This document shows, piece after piece, positions 43,413 through 50,366 of a stretch of 50,366 nucleotides of DNA; position 1 is the stretch's first letter; each line of letters begins with the position of its first letter. The stretch lies in assembly GCA_964576715.1 (NCBI GenBank), contig CAZNWE010000023.1, positions 1 to 50,366 of the forward strand, given 5' to 3'. The notes below the pieces were generated by a model. The model was not told the DNA's origin and did not search any database. It saw only the letters and a list, made by a program, of their open reading frames with translations. Both the position numbers and the translations under genes were made by a program. This DNA comes from SLRI01 sp964576715. GTDB lineage: Bacteria > Pseudomonadota > Alphaproteobacteria > Geminicoccales > Geminicoccaceae.

Positions 43413-44351
43413 ATGCTCAGCCGCAGCGCCAGCAACCTCTTCTGGCTCGCCCGCTCGGTCGAGCGAATGGACTATGTCGCCCGCCTCTTGGACGTCGCCC
43501 AGCGGATGTCGGTGCTCACCACCTCGTCCGCGGTCGACGAGTGGCGTTCGGCGATCATCGCGGCTGGCGTGGAAACCGCGTTCGATGGCGTGCATCCGGC
43601 GACCGACGAGGCGGCGGTGGTCGATTATCTGGCGCGCGAGCCGCGCAATCCGTCCTCGGTCCTCAACTGCCTGTTCCAGGCGCGCAACAATGCGCGGGCG
43701 GTGCGCTCGCAGCTGTCGATCGATGTCTGGGAGGCGATCAACGGGGCTTATCTCGAGGCCCGGCAGTTCACCGAGGCGACATATGCTCGGGATAATTTCC
43801 CGACCTTCGTCGATTGGGTCAAGCGGCAAGCCCTGCTGTTCAACGGTGCCTATTCGAACACGATGCTGCGGACCGACAGCTTCTATTTCCTCAGGCTCGG
43901 CACGTTTCTGGAGCGCGCCGACAACATCGCCCGGATCCTCGACGTCAAATACCACATCCTCTTGCCGAGCTACGAGAAGGTCGGCGGCTCGCTCGACTAC
44001 TACCAATGGGCGGCGATCCTCCGTTCGGTCTCGGCCAGGCGCAGCTACCACGTCCTCTACAAGGGGCGTGTCGTGCCCTGGCAGGTGGCGGAGATGCTGA
44101 TCCTCAGGCAGGAGATGCCGCGCTCGCTCAGGGCCTGCTACGAGCAGGTGATGCAGAACCTCGATATCCTCGCCAGTCGCTACGGCGGCCGTTCGGGCGC
44201 CCCGCACCGGATCTCCGGCGAGACCCTGGCGCGGCTCCGCTACAGTTCGATCGACGACATCTTCGAGATCGGCCTGCACGAGTTCCTGACCGAGATCATC
44301 GAGCGGACCTTGGTGATCGGCACGCAGATCGACAGCTTTTATCTGCGCTGA
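43413..44351 (+). CDS. Alpha-E domain protein
   Basis: A 312-residue, mostly helical protein beginning LSRSASNLFWLARSVERMDY, the signature of the alpha-E (DUF403) family. NARAVRSQLSIDVWEAIN, TFLERADNIARILDVKYHILL and IERTLVIGTQIDSFYL also match. It starts four bases after the ATP-grasp stop codon, the standard pairing. Function unknown; a role beside the ATP-grasp partner is inferred from the constant linkage. The third common member, a transglutaminase-like gene, is absent here. Confidence 0.93.
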   Translation: MLSRSASNLFWLARSVERMDYVARLLDVAQRMSVLTTSSAVDEWRSAIIAAGVETAFDGVHPATDEAAVVDYLAREPRNPSSVLNCLFQARNNARAVRSQLSIDVWEAINGAYLEARQFTEATYARDNFPTFVDWVKRQALLFNGAYSNTMLRTDSFYFLRLGTFLERADNIARILDVKYHILLPSYEKVGGSLDYYQWAAILRSVSARRSYHVLYKGRVVPWQVAEMLILRQEMPRSLRACYEQVMQNLDILASRYGGRSGAPHRISGETLARLRYSSIDDIFEIGLHEFLTEIIERTLVIGTQIDSFYLR

Positions 44352-44549
44352 CCGGAACCGCGATCCGCAACGCCGCCGGTTATCACGAGGATCGCTCGAT
44401 CGCGGACCCGGTGCGCCGCGCAGCGTTAACAATCTGGCAAGGAAGGGATGCTACTCTCGCCGCCATGATCGTCGCTGGTCGGCCGCCGCCCATCGCAGGC
44501 GACAGTCCCCGTCGGTCAACATGACTGTGTCGTGCCCGGAGAGTTCGCG

Positions 44550-44936
44550 ATGGCCCCCGACCCCAGCCTGCCGATCCTCATCGTCGACGACTACAAGACG
44601 ATGCTGCGGATCATCCGCAATCTCTTGAAGCAGATCGGCTTCACCAATGTCGACGAGGCCTCGGACGGCGGCGACGCGCTGAGCAAGCTGCGCGAGAAGA
44701 GCTACGGTCTCGTGATCTCGGACTGGAACATGCAACCGATGACCGGCCTCGACCTGCTGCGCGAGGTGCGCGCCGACGCCGTGCTGCAGCCGCTGCCGTT
44801 CATCATGATCACCGCGGAGGGCAAGGCCGAGAACGTGGTCGCCGCCAAACAGGCCGCCATCGACAACTACATCGTCAAGCCGTTCAACGCCGAAACCCTC
44901 AAGGCGAAGATCGTGAGCGCCCTGGGCAAGGTCTGA
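44550..44936 (+). CDS. Single-domain CheY-like response regulator
   Basis: A 128-residue receiver with all key residues: acidic pair in ILIVDDYKTM, phospho-acceptor Asp in LVISDWNMQPMTG, Thr in IMITAEG and Lys in YIVKPF. This NMQPMTG version is close to chemotaxis CheY. The ATG at 44550 has GGAG eight bases upstream; a GTG at 44532 is an alternative. It lies 77 bp upstream of two MotB-like genes, which suggests control of an ion-driven motor or related machine (inference). Confidence 0.93.
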   Translation: MAPDPSLPILIVDDYKTMLRIIRNLLKQIGFTNVDEASDGGDALSKLREKSYGLVISDWNMQPMTGLDLLREVRADAVLQPLPFIMITAEGKAENVVAAKQAAIDNYIVKPFNAETLKAKIVSALGKV

Positions 44937-45013
44937 AGTAAAGCCGCGCCGGTGCAACGGATCCGCCTCTCCTGGTTGCCGATGCCGACCGCGGCCGAAC
45001 GCGGCCGGGTCGC

Positions 45014-45730
45014 GTGACTGATCCAGCGCCGACCGGGCGCGCACCGGCGGACCGGCCGCGGCCGTCGCCGAGTGTCGACGACGGTGATCGACGGGCAGGC
45101 GATCGACCCCGGTTGCGCCGTCGGACGCTGGTCCCGGGCCCGAGCCCGGCAGCGGCCGCGGGCCTCGCCGACGGCACGCTCAAGCTGATGCTGATCCTCT
45201 TGGCGTTCTTCGTGTTCCTGCACAGCCGCTCCGAGTTTGCCGAGCGCAAGGTGGCACCGATCCTCGACTCCCTGGCGCTGCGCTTTGCCGCGGCCGGCCC
45301 GTGGCAGGGCGCTGCCGATGCCGCCGCCGTGGCCTGGCGTGGCGAGCCGGTCCGCCAGCTGCGCCGCCGGCTGCTGGGCCACCTGCCGGTCAGCGCGGCG
45401 ACCGTCGAGGTGCCGGGTGCACTCGTCGCCTTCGATCTCGCGGCGGCGGCCCTCTTCGCCGCGGATGACGAGGCGGTGGCGCGCGATCGCCTGGTGCTGC
45501 TGCATCGCCTCGCCGCGGCGGTTGCCGCGAGCGGCACGACCCTCGCGGTGATCACGGCCTGGCCGGACGACGCCGCTGACCTGGCTGCCAGCACAGCGCA
45601 GTTCTCGGCCCTCCTGGCAAGCTTCGACGCCACGCCGCTGCCAGTGGCGCAGCTGCGCTTCGGCTTCGCCGACCTGCCCGCCGGCAGCTGGCGCTTCGTC
45701 GTCCGCGAAGAGATCCCCGATGCGACATGA
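45014..45730 (+). CDS. MotB-like membrane protein (1), lacking the channel Asp
   Basis: A 238-residue protein starting with GTG. A Pro/Arg-rich cytoplasmic part (1-50) leads to one membrane helix (about 55-70, TLKLMLILLAFFVFLHSRSE), then a periplasmic domain distantly like OmpA/MotB (LFAADDEAVARDRLVLLHRLAAAV). When its LAFF is aligned with that of the next gene and MotB, the position of the proton-carrying Asp is Lys57. So it is probably a structural partner and not a complete stator subunit. It overlaps the second MotB-like gene by 11 bp. No motA-like gene is in the window. Confidence 0.65.
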   Translation: MTDPAPTGRAPADRPRPSPSVDDGDRRAGDRPRLRRRTLVPGPSPAAAAGLADGTLKLMLILLAFFVFLHSRSEFAERKVAPILDSLALRFAAAGPWQGAADAAAVAWRGEPVRQLRRRLLGHLPVSAATVEVPGALVAFDLAAAALFAADDEAVARDRLVLLHRLAAAVAASGTTLAVITAWPDDAADLAASTAQFSALLASFDATPLPVAQLRFGFADLPAGSWRFVVREEIPDAT

Positions 45731-46436
45731 CCCCGCGGCGACCCCGGCAAGTGGCTGGACCTTGATGCTGGCCGACATCGTCGCCCTGATGCTGGCCTTC
45801 TTCGTCCTCTCCTTCTCGATGCGTGAACTCGTCGACGGCGAGCGGCGGCCACCTTCGGCACCGCCGCTGGTCGACCCGGCGACAGTCGGCGGTGCCGCGG
45901 ACGCCGGGCATGGCGGCAGCGCCCAGGGTGCGGGCACGCCGCTGGCCTTGACGCCGCGCCAGGGCGGCCCTGCCGAGCGGTTGCGGGCACCCGAGCGCGC
46001 CGCGGCCGATGCCCCGTCGCTGGCCTATCTCGCGGCCATCCTGCGCGGCGATGGGGCCGAGCCGGCCCTGCAGCGGGTCCGGCACGATGCGACCCGGCTG
46101 GTCGTCGACCTGCCGATCACGCACGACGCCGGCACGACCCGGCTCGTCGATCCGGCACGGCGGCCATTGCTGGCGCTGGCCTTTCTGGCCGGGCGGTTCG
46201 ATCTCGACCTCGCGATCGCCATGCCAGAGGGCAGCGCGCCGACCCTCGCCGGACGCGCCGGCGTGGCGGTGGCGCTGCGGGACTGGCTGGTCGAAACCAC
46301 CGGCGTGCGCGCCCCGGAAGTCACCTTCGAGCCAGCCGTCGTGCCGGCGGCACCACGCGGCGTGCCGACGCGCGCCTGGGCGGCATTGCAGCTCAAGGCG
46401 GCACCGGCGGCTGCCGGCGGGGCGCTCGAGCCGTGA
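45720..46436 (+). CDS. MotB-like membrane protein (2), with channel Asp
   Basis: A 238-residue protein. SGWTLMLADIVALMLAFFVLSFSM (residues 11-34, given as GWTLMLADIV and ALMLAFFVLSF) matches the MotB plug/helix with the proton-carrying Asp (here Asp19; Asp32 in E. coli MotB). The periplasmic part is Ala/Pro-rich and only faintly OmpA-like, ending near the normal MotB length minus about 70 residues. It overlaps both neighbours (11 bp upstream; GTGA downstream), so the three genes are one translational unit. Likely half of an ion-conducting stator or a related energiser; the partner is unidentified. Confidence 0.7.
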   Translation: MRHDPAATPASGWTLMLADIVALMLAFFVLSFSMRELVDGERRPPSAPPLVDPATVGGAADAGHGGSAQGAGTPLALTPRQGGPAERLRAPERAAADAPSLAYLAAILRGDGAEPALQRVRHDATRLVVDLPITHDAGTTRLVDPARRPLLALAFLAGRFDLDLAIAMPEGSAPTLAGRAGVAVALRDWLVETTGVRAPEVTFEPAVVPAAPRGVPTRAWAALQLKAAPAAAGGALEP

Positions 46437-49400
46437 GGCGGGTGGCTGGATCGCTGGTCGTGGCCTGGCTGACCCTGGCTGCCTCGGTCGGTGCCGCCGC
46501 GACGCTCGAGGCCGCCGCCAGCGCCGGCTTTGGCCGGTTGGCGATCGATTGGCCGACGCCCGTCGAGCTGACCACCACCTCGGCCGGAGCGCTCTTCGAG
46601 GTCGCGGCGAGTGAACCGTTCCCGAGCGAACTCTCGACGGTCGTGGCCGACCTCGCACCGCTCCTGGACAGCGCGACGCTCGAGGCCGGTGGTCGAATCC
46701 TCCGTCTCCGCCCGGCCCCGGGCGTCGTCGTCGAGGCGGTCGTCCTCGACGAGCGGGCCTTGCGGATCGGGCTCACGGCCAGCGACGCACCGTTGCTCGG
46801 CCTGCGTCTCGGTCGGCACGACGGGTTTCGCCGGGTGGTGCTCGAGCCGGTCGATGCCGACAGTCGCGCACTGACCCGCGAGAGCGGTCGGCTGATCGTC
46901 CGGCTGCCGGGACGGTTGACGGCGAACGACCGGGAACGGCTGGCGCGAGTGCCGGGTGTCGGCGCGGTGGCCGCGGCAGCCAACGAGCTGTTCTTGACCC
47001 TGGAGCCCGGCAGCAGCGTGCGCGATCTGTTCGTCGAGCCGGACCGGCAGGTGCTCGACATCAGCGTCGCGAACCGGTCGCTGCCGGCCGCCGCCGCAGC
47101 GGATCGCCGGGCATCGAATACCGCGACATCCAACACCGCGACATTTAACACCGCCACATCCAACACCGCGACATCGAACACCGCCACACCGGACACCGCC
47201 ACACTGGATGCGGCGGCCCGGCGCGAGCCGTCGCTAGCGCCGGGTGTCGTGCCGAGGCAGCGCCCGGCGCGTTCGGCAACGCCGGCGCCACCCGGCTTGG
47301 TTGCAACCGACAGCGCGCCGGCCGCTCTCGGGCAGGACGGCAGGGTGGCCGCGGCGGCGCTCGCCATCGACGCGCTGGCGACGAGCGACCGCACGGTGGA
47401 GCTGCAGTTCGCCTGGCCCGAGCCGGTGGCGGCGGCGGTGTTCGTCAGGGGGACGCAGCTCTGGGTCGCGTTCGCCGCCGAGAGCCCGTCGATCGAGATC
47501 GACGCCGACGCCTTCACGCCGATCGCCCGCCGCTTCGTCAGGGCTGTCCGGCAGGTGCCGCATGAGGATGCAACGGTATTTCAGCTGACCCTGCACAACG
47601 CGGTGGTCGGCAATGTGCGTCGCGAGGCGGGGCAGTGGCGCATCGGTCTCGCCGCCGCCCAGGGTGTTTCCGAGCTGCCCCCGCGAGCCGCCGCGCCGCT
47701 CGGTCAAGCGACCGCTAGCGGGCTTTGGCTGCCCGGCATCGAGGCGGTGATCGCCCTCGATGATCCCGTGGTCGGCGATCGGCTGGAGGTCGGCCTCGCC
47801 AGCATGCCGACGGGGCCGCAGGCGACGGCGCAGCGGTTCCTCGGCTTGCGCCTGTTGCCGAGCCTGCAGGGAACGGTCTGGCGCCGGCTGATCGAGCCCG
47901 ACCGCGTACCGGTTGCCGTGGCAGACGGTGTCAGCCTCGGGCCGCGCGACGGGGTGGTGCGTGCCGCCGCGGGCGACGAGCCGGCCCCGATCGCCCTGCT
48001 CGAGACCCTGCCGATCGCTCTCGACCCGGTGGCGGCCGAGCCACCGGGCGACGAACCGGCGGCGCAGGGAGCGGCGGCGCAGGGAGCGGCGGNNNNNNNN
48101 NNNNNNNNNNNNNNNNNNNNNNNNNNNNNNNNNNNNNNNNNNNNNNNNNNNNNNNNNNNNNNNNNNNNNNNNNNNNNNNNNNNNNNNNNNNNCGGCGGCG
48201 CAGGGAGCGGCGGCGCAGGGAGCGGCGGGCCGCGCCGCGCTCGGCCCCGAGCCGCTGCCGGCATTGCCGCTGGCCGCGCCGTCCGACCGGGCATCGGCAG
48301 CCGCCACGGCGGCCGACCAGGTCTCGCCGACCACCAGCACCGCCGCGCTGCAGGCCGCGACCACGGCTTCGGCCGACGGCTCGGCGGTAGCGCCCGCGCG
48401 CCCGAGCCCGCTCGGTCTTGCCCGGTCCGCCGAAACGCTGCAGCGGCCTTACTGGGAGCAGCGGGCGGCCCTGTTGCAGGCGGCCGAGCGCGCCGACGGC
48501 ACGGCACGCGCTGCCCTGCAGCTGGATCTGGCGCGGCTGATGATCGCCCACGGGCTCGGTGCGGAGGCGGTGTCGTGGTTGGCCAGCCTGCCGCCGCCCC
48601 GGCGCCTGGCGGCGGCCGACGACGACCTGGCTGAAGCCAGCCGCGCCGCCCTCGAGGGGGCGGCGCGGGTGCTGGCCGGCCGGCATGCCGAGGCGCTGGC
48701 CCGGCTCGCTGACCCGGCGCTTGCCGACGACGACGAGACGGCACTCTGGCGGGCCGCGGCCCGGGCTGCGCTCGAGGACTGGGATGCAGCCCTGGTCGAC
48801 TGGCGGCGCGGCCGAGTGCTACTCGCGGGCTATCCGCCGGCGCTCCAGGGCGCACTCGGCGAACCCGGCGTCCTGCTGCTGTTGCAGACCGGGCAGATCG
48901 ACGATGCCTTCGCGCTGCTCGAGCAACTCGGCAAGTTGCCGCTGCGCCGGGAGCGTCGCGATCGGTTGCAATGGCTGGAAGCCATGGCGCTCGAACGCGA
49001 CGGCGCTCTCGACGCGGCCCGGGTGATCTGGCGGCGACTGGCCGATGGCGGGATCGGCGCCTATCGCTCGCCGGCCAGGCGCGCGCTGGTCGATTCGGAC
49101 CTCGCCGCGGGACGCATCAGCGGGGCCGAGGCGGTCGAGCGTTTGGCGGCCGACAGTCTGCACTGGCGAGGCCTGCCGCAGGAAATCGATCTCTGGCGCC
49201 GGCTGGCGGCCTTGCAGCATGCCACGGGCGAGTCCGAAGCGGCGCTGTCGACGCTGCAGGCCGCCGTGGCGCGCGGGTCGCAGACGAGGTCGGCAGGTGC
49301 GATCGCCGCCGAGATGGCGGGCATTGTCGACGATCTCTTCGCCGAGTTGGCCGCCGGGCGGCGCAGCGCCACGGCGATGCTGCTGACCTATCGCCGGTTC

Positions 49401-50102
49401 GCCGAACTCCTCCGGCCGGGGTCGGCCGGCGATGCCCAGGTGAAGCTGCTGGCGAGCCGGCTCGCCGAGATCGGCCTCGAGCGCCCGGCGATCGAGCTGT
49501 TGCGCGATCGACTGCAGCAGAGCGACCGGCGCGACCCAGGACGGGCGGCGCTCGGCCTCGCCCTGGCGCGCCGGCTCGCGAAGACGGGCGACCGGCCGGG
49601 TGCGATCGCCGCCTTGCTCGACAGCACGCCGCTCGACGCCATCGATCCGCAACTGGCGACAGCCCGTCGCGAGCTGCTCGTGGAACTCGGGCAAGGCGAG
49701 GATCCGGCCGGGGCACGCGACCCTGCGGCGAGCCCCGATCATCAGCTGGAGCAGCTGCGCGATCGCACCCGGGCCGCCTTCGATCGAGCCGATTGGGCCG
49801 AAGTGGCGGCCGCCGCGGCGCCGCTCGAGAGATGGTTGCCGGCGGCGGGTGCCTTGGCCGGGCCGGCCGCCGAACTCCTGCTGATGGTGGCGACTGCCGG
49901 ACGGCAACTCGCCGATGACGCCCTGGTCGATCACCTCGCCGAACGATACGGTCGCCGGCTGTCGGCGGCGGACGATCAGGCCCTTCTTGGCCTGCTCGCC
50001 TCACGCGCACGGCTCGCTGGTACCCCCGCCGAGCTGCTGAGCGATGCCGCCGATCACACGCGTCGACTGCGCAGCGCGGTCGAGGGCGAGCCGTCTCGAT
50101 GA
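46433..50102 (+). CDS. Large exported helical-repeat protein with FxWP domains, interrupted by an assembly gap
   Basis: Starts with GTG overlapping the previous stop. Residues 1-22 are a signal peptide. Several short beta-rich modules follow, beginning GFGRLAIDWPTPV (33-45), HDGFRRVVLEPV and VELQFAWPEPV (about 322-333). Two 15-bp minisatellites encode SNTAT-like and AAQGA-like runs. After the gap the frame of the placeholder changes (codons shift by one), but the AAQGA repeats on both sides show that the two halves belong to one gene if the true gap is a multiple of three. The C-terminal 600 residues are helical, TPR-like repeats. Not recognised as a named protein. Probably periplasmic and linked to the MotB-like pair. 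Confidence 0.7.
47114..47203 (+). repeat. Six 15-bp in-frame tandem repeats (S/N-T-A-T type)
   Basis: Six consecutive 15-bp units of the form TCCAACACCGCGACA encode pentapeptides such as SNTAT, FNTAT and PDTAT. Units two and four are identical. The run lies in a linker of the large repeat protein (residues 228-257). Confidence 0.9.
48059..48224 (+). repeat. 15-bp AAQGA-coding minisatellite containing the scaffold gap
   Basis: Two full units of GCGGCGCAGGGAGCG and the start of a third precede the gap; two full units follow it. Each encodes AAQGA. The repeat is the likely reason the assembly broke here. Confidence 0.9.
48093..48192. other. Assembly gap (100 N)
   Basis: Exactly 100 undetermined bases, a common placeholder size. 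Repeat phase on both sides predicts a true length of 9 plus a multiple of 15 (for example 99 or 114), and reading-frame continuity needs a multiple of three; both conditions agree. Confidence 0.95.
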
Positions 50103-50366
50103 GGCGATCGGCGCGGCGACCGGCTCGACGGGTCGTCAGTCACTGTTGAGTTGTTGCGCTGTGGCCGCACGACCGGACCGGCCAGGCAGTCGGTTTGCCG
50201 AGGCGCGGCCGACCGGGACGTCGCCGGCAGCGCGAGGGCGCCCGTCGGCCGCGCGGTCATGAGCGCTGAACCGCCTGTGCCATGACCGTGGTCTCGCTCT
50301 TGAGGATTTAACGATCGTCCGCCAGCCTGCGGCAGCGTGACGAAGGGCATGCAGCCGGTCGTGGTG
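50103..50366. other. Right edge, no gene seen
   Basis: The last 264 bp have no coding frame with a recognisable product. A less GC-rich patch (50140-50155 and 50295-50320) could belong to a promoter for a gene beyond the edge. Confidence 0.4.

Noticed and set aside
44431..44449. Sigma-54-like promoter upstream of the CheY-like gene
   Set aside because: The GG and GC dinucleotides are 12 bases apart instead of the required 10.
47114..48224. CRISPR-like repeats
   Set aside because: Units are 15 bp with no unique spacers and are in frame within a coding gene.
48193..48634. C-terminus of the large protein read straight through the 100 N
   Set aside because: That reading becomes Gly/Arg-rich nonsense after the gap, whereas the adjacent frame continues the AAQGA repeat and a helical domain; the placeholder length shifts the frame.

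Overview
The window looks like a chromosomal segment of a high-GC (about 70%) free-living alphaproteobacterium. The gene content and synteny (EnvC-CtpA-divergent deacetylase-RppH, DUF1192, small zinc-ribbon Nudix, PuuE-OHCU decarboxylase fusion, circularly permuted ATP-grasp with alpha-E) suggest the Rhodospirillales/Geminicoccales neighbourhood; this placement is inference. No rRNA, insertion sequence, prophage, plasmid origin or CRISPR array was seen. One tRNA gene (Pro, anticodon UGG) is present. A run of 100 N at 48093-48192 marks a scaffold gap inside a gene.

Layout, left to right. 1-4.2 kb (minus): ribose-type sugar ABC importer (ATPase, permease, partial binding protein) downstream of a secreted family 16 glycoside hydrolase. 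4.3-6.9 kb (minus): DUF1499 lipoprotein, then csrA-purE-purK, with a repeat-tailed CsrA. 7.0-12.8 kb: a type I secretion machine, with the HlyD-type adaptor and ABC exporter on minus and a TolC-type channel divergent on plus; no cargo gene is in view. 13.0-19.7 kb (plus): gpmI, envC, ctpA, a 788-bp stretch without a gene, divergent polysaccharide deacetylase, rppH. 19.6-26.3 kb: mixed housekeeping genes (GST with a very long Ala/Pro tail, tRNA-Pro, acetyltransferase, Nudix, DUF1192, gpt, K+ channel-like protein, a second GST, CidA/LrgB pair). 26.3-30.5 kb (minus): pncB, crtI, crtB and a 44-residue membrane protein.

31.1-35.6 kb is the most unusual region: a LuxR-type regulator with a degenerate receiver faces a minus-strand cluster of two small exported proteins, a stand-alone exported C39 cysteine peptidase and an outer-membrane barrel resembling FapF of the Pseudomonas functional-amyloid system. 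Both small proteins carry a Sec signal peptide followed at once by a textbook double-glycine leader. This suggests two-step processing in the periplasm (signal peptidase, then C39 peptidase) before secretion through the barrel.

35.7-41.5 kb (minus) is a purine-catabolism cluster: allantoinase/OHCU decarboxylase fusion, allantoicase, ureidoglycolate lyase, NCS2 purine permease and 8-oxoguanine deaminase. 41.9-44.4 kb (plus) holds a circularly permuted ATP-grasp protein and its alpha-E partner. 44.5-50.1 kb (plus) holds a CheY-like regulator, two MotB-like membrane proteins and a large repeat-rich helical protein interrupted by the assembly gap. Several genes carry in-frame 15-, 39- or 6-bp tandem repeats, so minisatellite expansion in disordered protein segments recurs across the window.
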